DNA of 64,000 bases, taken from positions 558,001-622,000 of the forward strand of contig JABRWF010000008.1 of NCBI GenBank assembly GCA_018343915.1. The letters are read 5' to 3'. The notes below the pieces were generated by a model. That model was not told the DNA's origin. It made no database searches and was given only the letters and a program-made list of their open reading frames with translations. Shown here piece by piece: positions 12,624-24,094 of this stretch. Numbering within the stretch: position 1 is the stretch's first letter; each line of letters starts with the position of its first letter. Position numbers and translations under genes: made by a program. The DNA comes from Agroathelia rolfsii. Lineage: Eukaryota > Basidiomycota > Agaricomycetes > Amylocorticiales > Amylocorticiaceae.

Positions 12624-13957
12624 TGTGTATATTCGGCGTAGCTTTAGAGTTGGAAGTTACCTTTTCCTACATCTCCCCAAGGTACTTGTGAGCTGGCCAC
12701 CGGTACATAACATGTAACGTGTCATGGCTCTCGAAGAAAACACACACGCTTTTGTTTCCTTGGTAAGACGATATGATTATAGAGTTTACGCGCTTGCTTG
12801 AGTGATTGTAAGCTCCTCCCTATATGTAATTATTAGTTACGCCTGTTTGAGATGAGTAATGCTACTTTTTTGCTTGCAATCGTGCCTGACCACACTGGTA
12901 GAGTAATGCTAAAATGCCCAAATAGATTCATCTTGCCGGGCATTCGTCGGTTATCGATTATCTATCGGTTACACCGACTTCACGGTGACTCCTTGATACA
13001 AGCCTCGATGTCAGTTTTTTCAATACATTCATATTTTTCTCGGGTACTACGAGTCTAGATATTCCTCTGATCATCCATCACACAAATACCATGATTGGTT
13101 AATCTTCCGGGTGCCTCTTTTCTTGTCAGCTTTGCATGCTGCAGTTGATCATGATGGAGGAAACGATGGCAACGTATAGCAATTATACTTATTGGGTACT
13201 CGTCTTGATCCAAGTTATCTTTGATACACGCCCACACGGGAACAGCATACACACCGGACCTGATGATGAGAAAAATGCACTTACTGGTCAGTGAACAGAC
13301 GCTGGATATGTCCAGCAGACTTGGCAATGTCTTGAGTTGTTCTTGAATTCCAGTCTGGGCGTAGGTTCTGCCAGTGTCAGCGGCAGTGCTAGCGGCACTG
13401 ACCTGACTTGGATACGCACTACTATAGGCCCTGGCAGAAGCGACTGCTGATGGGACTTGTGTTTTGCGTGCCCGGAGTTCCTGGCCTTGTCTATTTTACT
13501 GAATTGCTAGATTATCCTTGGCAAGTGAAATCGATACTATTACTGTTGTATTCATGGCATTCAAGGGTAGCAAATACAAGCATGGGGAACAAAAATCAAG
13601 CGGCACGGAGAGAAGCTCCTGGCTCGGGTGGAAATTGATCCGGGACCGAAAGCAAAGGGAGAAAGAAGCAATAAGCGCTGTGTGTGTTTGTATTGTGTTG
13701 TGTACTGCGATCAAGATAGTGTTGCGTTTGACGTCGCATCTGCCAATGGGTGTCCCTTCATATGCTGCCGCTCGTGATCTGTACGTAGAAACCGGGGCTA
13801 GCTCTGTTTCAAGTTATGGTTAATCCCTTTCATATTCCTCCTTGGACCGTGGCTGGGCTTGAGGGTTCGAGCGGCTGTAATTGCTAGGGCTGCCCAGGCT
13901 GCTTTCAAGCCTCGACGTTTAATTGTCGTCACTCTGCGGGTGCTCATCAAATTTATT
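12624..13957. other. Intergenic between ABC transporter and DUF6534 gene
   Basis: About 1.3 kb. Open frames here (for example 13518-13823) overlap on opposite strands and show no family features or splice logic. One copy of the TGCCAGTG octamer lies at 13369. No gene is supported. Confidence 0.4.
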
Positions 13958-16383
13958 ATGGCGCCCATCGATGCTACGTATGGTGCTATGTTCGATGGCT
14001 TCGTGGTGTCTCTCTTGTCTGTTGCTTCCCGTCTTTATATTGTCTTCGCTTGCCCTATTGAACGACATCTCGTGCTGACACAGGCTGTATGGAATAACAT
14101 GTGGTCAATACATACACTACTTGCGTGTCTTCCGCAACAAAGATAGTGGGTTTCTGAGATCATATGTAAGGTCATGGATTGCTCCGGCTGCTTTGACTGT
14201 CTTATCAAGAATCATCATCTTACCCAGGTTATGACTGTCTATGCGGTTCGTCAGCATACGTCACAAAAGTACATTAAAACATAATGCTCATGTGGGATTA
14301 TCGTCTAGCTGGACACATTGCACGAAATCCTCGTTATTCATGCACTATGGCATTATTTGGTCAGCGCGCGGCTGCCTTCAAATGCTGGCTATGTTCTGAT
14401 TGCCAACTGGTTTGTTCACCCCCAAATAGTTTCTTAATGTGCTGTTTGCTAAACGTCTCTCTAATACCGTCTCATAACAGGAGCTTAATTGTAAGTGAAT
14501 GGGTATTACTCTCCTTAGTAATGACTCAAATGCTTGTCTCAGGGTCAAATTGTTCCCACGGTTGGTTGATTTGCATCAGTGTCTAGTCCTTTGTTGATTG
14601 AATATGTGTGCCGATCCATGTATACAGGAAATTAATGCAATCTCAGTAGAAATGTAAGAAACCGTGACATTCGTACTTCTTACTATAGCCTATTGATTCA
14701 TATCTCTTTTAGCATTTTCATTTATAGAATCTGGTTATGTACGTAAACTACATTGTTATCTTGAAGTGTTCGGCCTCATTTCTGCGCAGTGTCGCATAAG
14801 AGCAAATTAGTGTTTGCATTTGTATGTTCTTTCTTCCTAATTGCTCGGGTTTTCATGCATTGATAAAACGTCACGATCAGATCCTGCCACTAGTTGTTTC
14901 GATTTGTACGTGGTGAACTTATCAATTTCAACACACTTAAAAATGATTATCTCACTTTTTAAAATCTCGCCGCGACTAGTATTCTCGTCGGGTAAGCACA
15001 ATCATGGTTCTGAACTCGATATTTCTTATAATATTTCTTACTTCTAGGGTATGTTATTAAATGGTATATTAGCATCGTTTATTTGTAAAGGATACTTGCT
15101 AATCAAAAAAACCTTCTGAACTCTCATCATTAATAGCTATTTATTGCCGGAATTTATCTATGCAGGCACATACATGGTCCGTCTCAGTAACTTTCCTCAA
15201 TATCCGTCGGCCAACTGAGCTTCCTTTCTTCCTTTAATTTCCAGTGGCTGCTTATTGTGTTTGCATCTGCACGGATGCTGACCGACATTGCTATCGCCGT
15301 TTCGATGTGCTGCATAGTCTATTTCAAGCTTCAGAGCGACATTCCGTCAAGGTTAGTATTGCCATGCAATTTCTTTCTTTCGAGATTGACGGAATTCATA
15401 CTTTTTTTTTTTTTTTTAAAAAAAAAAATAGTAGGTCTGCATCGCTGATCCGTAAAGTAGTCAACTTTACGGTGACGACAGGCGTTTTGTCATGGTACGA
15501 CATTTTCTGAAATATGATAATCATCTTCTGAAATTTACGATTATCCTAGTCTTGTGTCTATTGTATACCTCTGCGTTGTCAGTTACACCAAATTATTGAG
15601 CGCAATTATACTGAAAAATAATACTCTTCTGCGATATTTCAAATCCAGTACACAACCATGCCACTCAAAATGATTTACATCGGTGTCTATTTTTCACACA
15701 GCAAGCTATACGTGAACAGTTTATTAGCTTCGTAAGCGTCTCTCCGGACTTGCCCTGTACTTTTTTCTTTTTCTTTACTGAAGCGAATAATAATCCAAAC
15801 AACCATTCCCTCTCCCGATTTTCAACAACACAGACTAAACGCTCGAGAACGCCTCCGAGCCATCGCCAACCGCTCTCTACCCCTGCGCACCATCAATTCG
15901 TCGCTCTTGCGGCCGAATTCGACTGCAACCCCCTTCAGGCTGTCCACACCGGCAACCCGCACTGGTACTCACACTCCTACGCGTACGCGAAACGGTCAGG
16001 TCGGTGTGGGCAATAATAACACCGGCACAAATGCTATCGAGCTGGCTCGCCTGTCGCCGTTGTCGAGCGGCGACGGATTCGACGATGATAATGACTATCA
16101 CCGTCCTACCGGCGATTGGTGCGGAGTGGTGCGCCGGCCATCGCCATCGTCGTTTGAGCGCCCTGCTAGAGAAAAAGCAGGGGAACAAGAACTAGGAGAG
16201 GAGCAAGAGGAGGGACCGATGAAGAAGGCGAAGAAAATGGCGCTGGAGCTGGGGAAGGACGAGTCGGGACTAGGGCTTGGGATCGGGATGTGGAAGGTTG
16301 ACTCGGACGCTTCCCACCGTCCCTACCGCCCCCGCACTGACGATGGGGATGGCGACTCAGCGGCAAGGACTAGCCGACCGTGA
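13958..16383 (+). CDS. DUF6534 multi-pass membrane protein (many small exons)
   Basis: Supported exons: 13958-14016, 14084-14165, 14228-14245 (18 nt), 14309-about 14411, 15245-15351, 15432-15494, 15550-15577, 15649-15731 and 15834-16383. Seen in order: DATYGAMFDGFVVSLLLYGITC, YLRVFRNKDSGFLRSY, VMTVYALDTLHEILVIHALWHYLV split over exons, a RIWLLSHKSKL helix region near 14710-14860, TYMVRLSNFPQ near 15166, then MLTDIAIAVSM and KLYVNSLLASLNARERL. The last is the hallmark end of the basidiomycete DUF6534 (serpentine-like) domain. A polar tail of about 180 residues follows, rich in T, G, E and K. Splicing between 14411 and 15245 is uncertain; one junction lacks an obvious donor, so partial decay is possible. 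Function is unknown; such proteins are predicted receptors or sensors. Confidence 0.7.
15400..15431 (+). repeat. Poly(T)-poly(A) tract inside an intron
   Basis: An 18-base T run is followed directly by about 12 A just before the TAG acceptor of the 15352-15431 intron. It can fold as a perfect hairpin over the 3' splice site. Length variation by slippage is likely. Confidence 0.8.
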
Positions 16384-17356
16384 TTAACGCGAGTGGCGAT
16401 TGGTGAGGGGAACGGCTAGAAGACGGTGAAGGCGGCTGGATTCTTTATTGAATTGCATGCGCCGAGTCCGTTCATTTCTGCGGGAAGCGGTGATGTCAGT
16501 GCCAGTCGAGTCCTTCGTTCATGGACACCGTCATCATCCTTATAAGCGAGCTTCTCCTTTGTCCTCTCGGCTGCCGCTGAAGTCAGCACGGCAGCATGAA
16601 AGAGCTACATGAAACCGATACTAAGGGAGGCGGGGAATGGAAATGGAGATCTTGAAAACCTATGAGAATCGTGTGGGAGGGGGGTAAGCTTCATTTCACG
16701 TACTGCTCTCTACACTTGGCAGTCATCGAGCCAAAGAGCAGTATAAGGAAGCAAGGAGAGACGGGTTTGGATTGACCAGGTCCTTGGTGCCATGGCTCAG
16801 GCGCTAGTAACCTGGAAACAATGAATGCCCTTTTAGCGGCGGCGCCAAAGGATCATGCGGTACAAGACAAGAACGATATATTCCACCTTGCCTTCTCTCT
16901 CCCTCTCAACTATCACCTTCCACTTCAGGCATTGATTCCCTTTTGGGAAAATATTTTTTTCTTCTTGCCCTTTCAGGACACTGTTACATTCACGTTGCAT
17001 GGAGACGAAGGATGGATCATCTTCACATGCCGGTTCTTTCAAATTCGCAAAGACAAAGCGAGCGCACTCGGTCGACGGCGTTGCCATGACCGTTATCACG
17101 TTCGCCCCATACCACCTGTAATTGCGCAATGCGGGAGAATCGAACCTTCTGTTGGTATACTAATATTTCGTTCTTGGCGCGTATCTATAGTCCACCGTGG
17201 CCTATAGATCGTTCTAGTTCAGTATAGCTTTAATTATCACTCGTTGTATCCCCCCAGAAAAACTATATACACAATATATATATAATATTGCCATCAACCG
17301 CTTAAGTACAGGAATCATGACGTATAGAGAAAGGAAAGGGGGGTGTGTCATCATCA
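16384..17356. other. Intergenic, convergent gene ends
   Basis: About 970 bases between the DUF6534 stop and the SDR stop, which face each other. Overlapping frames at 16821-17207 (+) and 16833-17129 (-) have no recognisable motifs. Nothing else is supported. Confidence 0.4.
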
Positions 17357-18602
17357 TCATTCCAACCGTACCTGCACAGGCGTAATCCCGAACGTAGCCC
17401 AGAACTCACGCGAGTCAATCGCGCGCCCAAGGAGTTCGACGTCCCTTGGTACGGAGCGGATGCCAGTCTCAAGCATGAGTTCGAGGACCCATTGAGCATG
17501 TGGCTCCCGAGAAGGTGTTGTTGTCGCTGTCGGTGGAGCGTTTGGTTCGTGCGTAGGAGTCGGACCGGTAAGAGGGTCAGTGGTGGAGGTTGCCATCGTT
17601 GTAGAAGCTTGTGGAGATGGTGATGATGATGATGATGAATTGCTTATAGGGGCGCCACGACCACCACGACCGCCACTATGGCCGCTATAGGTGCTGGTGT
17701 AATTATCTCCCCATGCACTCGCGAGGTCCCACCAATCGTAGACGCGCATATCAGTGACGAGCCAGCGTTGGCCGGCTGCACGGTCGGCGTGTGTTTGTAC
17801 GGCTAAAATGGCGCGCGAAACGTCTGTACCGTGAATCATGTGTAGGCTGCCCTATTTTAATGGAACACGAGAAAAGAAAAATCAATAAGTATGTCTTTTT
17901 TATAGAAATATTTTTCTCCCTTTGTGTCAAGAGCGAGAGGGGGTTGAATGAGGGTGAGTGAAAAAAAAAAACGCCCACCTTGGCCTTTAAGGCTTCTTTA
18001 GATGGCGCTACACGACCTACCCACCGACGCATGTCCCGCTCATTACCCCAGAGCCCCGCCAGGTGCAACACTGTCGTCGTTATCACGGCGTCGTGGTAAT
18101 GGGAACCATTCAGAGACAAGAGTTCCTTCTCGGCAGCTACACGCAAGCTGTCCATGTCGTACGCCGAGTGGCGATCGTACCATGCGCTATGCGACTTGTC
18201 CCCCAGCAAGGCTGAAGTGCTCCCGAGTTGTATGAATTGTATAGCCGTTAAAGGGGGTTGATTATACCGCTGCTGATGACGGGTCGAGAGATAGCTGTGT
18301 ACAAGACGCTCAGGGGCGCCTGAGACCGTTATGGGGAATGTGATCAACACTGTGTGTGCATCAGGCAGACGGGCATAAGTGTCTCTTGTGTCGTTCCCGT
18401 CATCATGATTGTGTTGCTCTTTGTTGCTGGCACCTGGGATGGTAGCATTGGGGTCAAATATAAATGGGATCGTGCCATCACGACCACTGCGAGATGTAGC
18501 AGTGAAAGAGAGGCCCCGCTCTTTGACAAGGGGGATGAGGAACTGAGATGTCCAGCCAGCACCGAGGATAAGTAGGTCGACAGGCTCCTGTGGGAGTTGC
18601 AT
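17357..18602 (-). CDS. Atypical SDR (NAD(P)-binding Rossmann protein)
   Basis: Exon 1 runs 18602-17979 and exon 2 17851-17357, joined in phase 0 (GTGGGC donor, TAG acceptor) to 372 residues. Seen: an N-terminal Rossmann motif LLILGAGWTSQFL (about residues 9-21), a TATSRSGRD stretch typical of NADP-binding loops, LITFPIT, FIQLGSTSALLG, and a later AAGQRWLVTDMRVYDW segment. A Ser/Thr/Pro-rich linker of about 60 residues separates the C-terminal helix region. This fits atypical SDRs of the YeeZ-like group, whose substrates are mostly unknown. The usual YxxxK pair is not obvious, so enzymatic activity is uncertain. Confidence 0.7.
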
Positions 18603-19572
18603 TGCCAGTAGCAGTAGACCAGGGGTATTGTCTAGTCCTTTCCCTTCTCTTTATATGAAGGTAAATCGTTAAAAGACAACTTGAAGTCGGAGTAAGAGGG
18701 CGTCATATTGGCTGCGATGAGCAAATGAAGGACGGGAGTAGATCGATGACGGCTACATTTGCATCCGATTTTTTATTGACAAATGGCTTTGACTTTGTAT
18801 TTCAAAACTATGTTCATTGTTGTTATCAATCAATGTAATCAACATTTGCCTAGCAATCACTCCACAATTTGGACATCCAACTCAAGTGTTATGCAGCCTG
18901 CTATTCTCTCGGCTGTTCCTCTTCCCCGTTGACTAGGAAAAAGAAATACTTTCCATTTCCCGTTGTAGACGCGGCAATCTCACACTGGCACGGCTATCCC
19001 TTTCATTCTTTCCGCCAGCACACGATGCTATCCTACAGATTCACACCAGCAGCACAACTGCTCCCTCTACTGGAGGCTAGCTCATCAATCCATTGTTTCA
19101 CAACCTGGGACAAGTCCTAGATAAGTCGAGTCATCTGCCAGTGTGGTGGTATAACATAAAATTGACTGGATCGGCCACAATTATGAAAGTGGTTCAGGCT
19201 GTGGTAAGTGGCATCCTTCTCTCTAATCAATGTCGGCCACACAGATCAATTCAACATACTTCTATTGTCTGCAGCGTACCGTGCTCAGATACTGGCTCAA
19301 CCATCTTGCAATGTGAAAAAAAAACCAAGCAGATGGCAGTCATTGCCAAAATAGTTAATGATTGGGCCACAGGCGTCCAAGGATACTCGAGAATGCGAAT
19401 TGCCACCCAATTTTTGGCGGTTCAGGCTTTTTACTTTGGAGTCCATCTCTCTCGCCTATATAAATCCCCTTTATCCATTGCCATGTCCTGTATCAGCAAC
19501 AATCCCTTCTTCCGTCCCACCCATCTCACTTCATCTCGAAGTCGCAGCCCCTAGAGATTCACTTCTCTCAGA
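18603..19572. other. Divergent intergenic region with TATA box before Clp1-like gene
   Basis: About 970 bases between the start codons of two divergent genes. A clear TATATAAAT lies near 19457-19465, about 110 bases before the Clp1-like start. No gene is seen in the rest; a TGCCAGTG octamer is at 19136. Confidence 0.5.
19456..19466 (+). promoter_or_regulatory. TATA box of the Clp1-like gene
   Basis: CTATATAAATC sits about 110 bases upstream of the ATG at 19573, within a usual fungal TATA-to-start distance. The assignment rests on sequence and position only. Confidence 0.5.
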
Positions 19573-20960
19573 ATGTCCAAACAAAAGAAGACAAGAATGT
19601 CCAAGCGGAAGAAGACAAGGTATGCTCTGCGTGCTCGTATATTACGCACCTGATGCTTTCCTGTCTAACCCTTCTCTAGGCGCTCTGCCAAACCCTATGA
19701 TAAACAGGCCCCTGGGGACTCTGGAGATACTACACCCCCCACAGAGCCTGCTATTGCACAAACTCCCGGACCATCTGACATACATTCTACTGAATCTTCT
19801 GAAATGCCATCTACTGAACCATCCGCTATGCCATCTGTTGAATCGTTTGCCACACATCCCCTCGAACCATTTGACGTTCTTTCGGCTGGAGCACTTACCG
19901 TCCCTCTTGTTGGGCAATCAATTATATCGTCTACCGAGTCATCTCCTGGGCCATCTATCATGTCTACCAGTGCACCTACTCCTGAAGACCCCGACATCCC
20001 TAGCGATCCTCCCATGCAAACTCACGATGGTGCCATCATTAACGGGGTCATATCCAATGAACTCCCTGTAATGCTTCTTCCTCCCGAGCCTCAACCTCTC
20101 AAAATCAGCGAACTTTATGCAAGATACCCTCTTTTGGCCTCCTTTTCAGTGCAGATGGCTAGAGACATGTATCTGAAAGCTATGGGACCTGCGTCAGTAC
20201 CTTTGACAATATTTTTTGTGATAAAGTCTGCTTAACTACCTCCTCGTATAGGCACATGGTCGGCATAGCCCGTATTCGTAACCAATTTAATCGCCTCCCC
20301 TACCCACTGGGGTGCACCGCTGCCATCGAGAGGACGGATTTCACTTTGCCCACACATATTCTCGGTGTTCAGTCACTGTGTGCTATGATTCTGAATCCTG
20401 AACACAATAGTTTTATGTATCTGACCCCTGTCCACGATTTTGTCCTCTACCTCACTTGCGCGAATATCCCTAACTTGCTGCCATCTCAACGACTTGATTA
20501 CATGCATATCGTGCCCCTCGCCGTGCCCTGTCCGCCAATGTTACCAATACTTCTGGAGTACCTGACATCACGTTGTACCGGGGTCATCACCGATTCTCTT
20601 TTGAACTATGAACAAATTTACGGCCTGTACTGGAATGCATGTACGCTCGGTGTGCAAGACCATGAGCTGTATAGCCTCCTTGATCGCTTGTTTCTGGGTG
20701 GGGGAACTCAGCTCTATTCAGAAAGACACGCCCTTCTTCGAATGGGTGTCATGATGGAGGCAAGCTGGAATGACGCTCGTATGCGTACATACTTCCAGTA
20801 CGACGATCCCCTTCAAGACATCATAAACACTGGTACTGGCCACACGGATGGTATGGTCCTCGACGATGTTCACGATAATAATACCATAATCGGCATGGAC
20901 GCTACGTATTTTGCCAATCCCGAGGTCATGGACATAGGCTATGTTAATTCCACTATATAG
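19573..20960 (+). CDS. Clp1-like (clampless1-related) protein
   Basis: Exons 19573-19619, 19680-20192 and 20252-20960 join in phase to 422 residues. Seen: a lysine/arginine-rich N-terminus (MSKQKKTRMSKRKKTRR), then about 110 residues rich in Ser, Pro and Thr with near-repeats of the type (E/D)xPSxEP. The conserved part holds ARYPLLASF, FTLPTHILGVQS, VHDFVLYLTCANIP, VPLAVPCPPMLPILLEYL and an acidic tail. The order of LPTHLL, a hydrophobic helix, PLAVPxPxxxPxLLxYLY recalls Clp1 of Coprinopsis, which is needed for clamp-cell formation under A mating-type control. The match is from recall, so another uncharacterised basidiomycete family is possible. Confidence 0.5.
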
Positions 20961-22338
20961 GCCTAAATAGGAGGGACGATAAAAGATAAAGCAGAGCAGA
21001 ACGATTTCATCTTAGTTTATACTACCATACGAACAAAGCCCACATCTTCGTCACGTTGCAATGCTGTATATATGCGCCTACATCATCATTATCGAGAATA
21101 CCTGACACACTAATGTACTTCTATTACTTCCCCCTCTTCTCCTCTGAATTACCTAGTATTTTCAAATGTGAATAAATTGCACTTAGTATGCATCAAGTTA
21201 TTTAGTACGGCTTGGAATGAAATGTTTACACTATATTGATATTGGAATATAAGGAACTCTAGGTCACTATGCCAGTGAGGGACGACGGCTTTTGCTAGGG
21301 CATTCCATCTTTGTGAGGCATGAGCGGAAATAAATGTCATAGTGGATTAAAAGGTGAGTGAATTGCCTGCTGCATTGGCATATGCTGAAGGCTTTTGAGT
21401 CATTTGCACGAATTACTCGCGCTGTTGACATTAACTTCAAGTTGGAAGGCTTTGAAGCTGCGTTGGGACTACAATCCATGCGGTTCAAAGCATCGGATTT
21501 AAGATCACACGATTATAAATTTCTCTCGATGTAAATACTTTGTATTTTATCCGTTTGCCTACGTACGACCATGTACAAGGACAAACGGAATGATAATCTC
21601 GTTCTGGATTAGTATTAACAAGCTGGACTCAGATTACCGCTATGGAGTATAAGTAATTCCGGACGTAAGACAGACCATTTTGCTACCCGGTTGCCATTGA
21701 TAGGTGCCACTTGCGAGTTGTTTAACCATTAGACGACTGAGACAAGTCTAACAAGAACAATAACGCGTGTGGGCGCCCATGGGCGGCTATGATGATATCA
21801 TCCCTAATTTGTAGGATGCTGATCGGAAGTATATTTACCTTCCGGATACGGCAGTGACTCTTTTTGAGTACGTCCGAGTCTACTGGCATCAGTCATCACT
21901 AGCAACGTGAGAGTGTATCTGTTTCTTTATTATGATACCCTGAGTTGCTATTCTTCAAAACCTTTTCTATCATTCTGACATTGCGATCGTATTTCTCAAG
22001 CATGAGGAGCAGCTTTCCTGAGCAATGTCAATGTGGATGCATCGTTGCTCAGAGAAGAAACTCGAGTTCGTCTGCTTGCCACAAATGATGACTATGATTG
22101 ATTTGGGCTAGTGACCAACGTTCACTCACTGGCACTGGCAGACACGCACACTAAGCCGCGCTTGGAACTAGTCATTAATCAAAAATTTGACTCACTGAAC
22201 TGCAGAATTTTTTGAGGGATTCAAAATATAATGGAGGAATTCAATGCTTGATTAGCTTGAGTGTCACAATGATTCCGGTGGTCGTTGTGGTTATGATGCC
22301 AGTGGTTTATGCCACTGGCAACTTGATGGTCATGGTGT
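20961..22338. other. Intergenic between Clp1-like gene and its decayed paralogue
   Basis: About 1.4 kb, AT-rich, without a supported gene. It contains a segment at 21545-21595 similar to 49772-49825 and three TGCCAGTG/CACTGGCA octamers near 22127-22304. Confidence 0.4.
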
Positions 22339-23491
22339 TTGTCACGTAAACATCCTGTGATTTTGCTTCGACTCGGATGTGGCCAAGCGGGCATGGCTTT
22401 GCACCTTTCTGCCTTAGACAACCTCCCGTGCTCCGCCTACTTGAGAGAACAAAACAGGCGTCGCTATAGGTCGCGTCCCAGACCTACCGTCAAGCCCATC
22501 ATTAGAGGCTCTCCGAAACGTCTAAATAGGCGCCTCTTTGGGCCGTCGTCAATCGGGGCTGCGGAGTCCTCCAGTATCCCCAGTCCTGAGCCTGTTGAAT
22601 TCAATGCTGCTCAGTCTAGCCTTGTCCATACGGTCTCTAGTTCTCAGCCCCACCCTGTACAGTTTAACATTGGAACTCAGCCCAGCGTTTCCTATCTCAA
22701 TACTGAAATTCAGCCCAATCTTATCCAACCACCCAATGGATTAGTACCTTTTCCCGGACCCTACTGCCAGCAACAGCAAATAATTCACTGACGGCTCGTC
22801 GTATACAACTTCAGGAAATCCTGATCAGGCTTAGGTATCCTCTCTTGGCCAACCAGAGTTTGTCATGGATAAGAGATGTATATTTGCTTGGTCATGCAGA
22901 AGCTTGAGCTGGTTCTAGTCTTCATGTCGTTTTTTATGGCGGGCGACTTACCATCATGTCATCCATCATCTAGGTACATGGACGCCAAGCTTTCTTATAA
23001 ATCAGGAGCAAATACAAATGCTCAACTGTGCTCCTGGGGATGATCATCCACCAGCCCTCATGATCCCACAGAAGACAGCTTATTCACCCACACACGTTCT
23101 TCAAATCTGTTCTACCCTGGAAAGGGAAGCTGGGATGATCAAGTATTTGCTCGTGCACGATATTGTCCTATTCTTCTATTGCTCCGGGATATCCGGCCTG
23201 CCACGCTCTGACCTAATACGCAATGACTTACCTGTCGTGTCCGTTTGCGTGTATTCAGTGGAGATGATGCCTACACTAATTGACTATTTAACATCATGTC
23301 GTCCTTAGTTCCTCTACGCCCACAATCAAGCCGCGTTGCGTGCGCTCCATGCCAGCGCGTTAATACTTGGCGCACAAGACCCTGTGTTTTACACCATCAT
23401 AAACCTTGCCTGTCACTTGAGACTCCTCAAGGACAACAGAGAAAGAGCTGACTCTCAGGCAGCCGTCGCTTTGACCAATTTTTTGCATTAG
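22339..23491 (+). pseudogene. Decayed Clp1-like paralogue
   Basis: Fragments match the neighbouring gene in the same order but in shifting frames. A Ser/Pro-rich open frame ends at TGA 22789-22791. A +1 frame then gives RLRYPLLANQSLSWIRDVYL (compare ARYPLLASFSVQMARDMYL). At 23018-23308 comes YSPTHVLQICS...VHDIVLFFYCSGI...LIDYLTSC, ending in an in-frame TAG, after which homology goes on (LGAQDPVFYTIINLACHL) to TAG at 23489-23491. At least one frameshift and one nonsense codon are present, and the expected intron donor after the second block is missing. It is therefore a tandem-duplicated pseudogene. Confidence 0.65.
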
Positions 23492-24094
23492 GTCTGAGCT
23501 GCTCACCCCAATCATGACACTCAACCCGCGACAAACTTCATGGCTGCCACCATCACCTACTACCAACTGAGATGTTGATGTCGTCAAAGCTTATCATGGT
23601 CTATTCTCATCGGACATGGCCACTTTTTGGACTGTTGGATAGTTTTTCGCTCCAGGCAAAGACTCAGGCCTTACATTAGCTCCCCTGGTGCCATTTTTAT
23701 TTCTTTCATTTTGTTTCTTTTCATAAATTTCTTACTGCTACATATACACAACTCCCGGTCTAACTCTACCACTTCTACTACCACCACCACTAGCCACGTA
23801 TACTTTGCACAACAATATGACATTATGCCTAGGTTTTTAAATGTATTGCTATCATCTATGCGAAACTTTTTACATTACTGTCTCCTCCTTCGGTAATATC
23901 AATCATTTAGTTAGCTTTCTTACAAAGAACGCAGCCAATCCAAAAATACACAACCAAACTAACGAAACGAGCATGTACGTGTCGGTTCATCCAAGTTGCT
24001 ATAGACTCGTGTATATAGGAGTGGTATCGTAGTATCATTGTGTTGTACAAGTGAAAATATAAAGATCTAATGAAAGAAGAGTTCGATCTGTATG
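23492..24094. other. Intergenic, AT-rich
   Basis: About 600 bases between the pseudogene end and the TFIIF beta stop. Contains a CTACCACCACCACT microsatellite-like stretch near 23770. No gene is seen. Confidence 0.4.

Noticed and set aside
13518..13823. 101-residue plus-strand frame with a hydrophobic middle
   Set aside because: It overlaps an equally long minus frame, shows no family features and is not linked by splice sites to the DUF6534 exons.
15193..15244. Possible U12-type AT-AC intron (CAATATCC donor) in the DUF6534 gene
   Set aside because: The 3' end is CAG rather than AC and the U12 branch motif is not evident; a sequence change or another exon arrangement is more likely.
16821..17207. 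128-residue plus frame and overlapping minus frame
   Set aside because: Both are open by composition only and carry no recognisable domain; the region lies between convergent gene ends.
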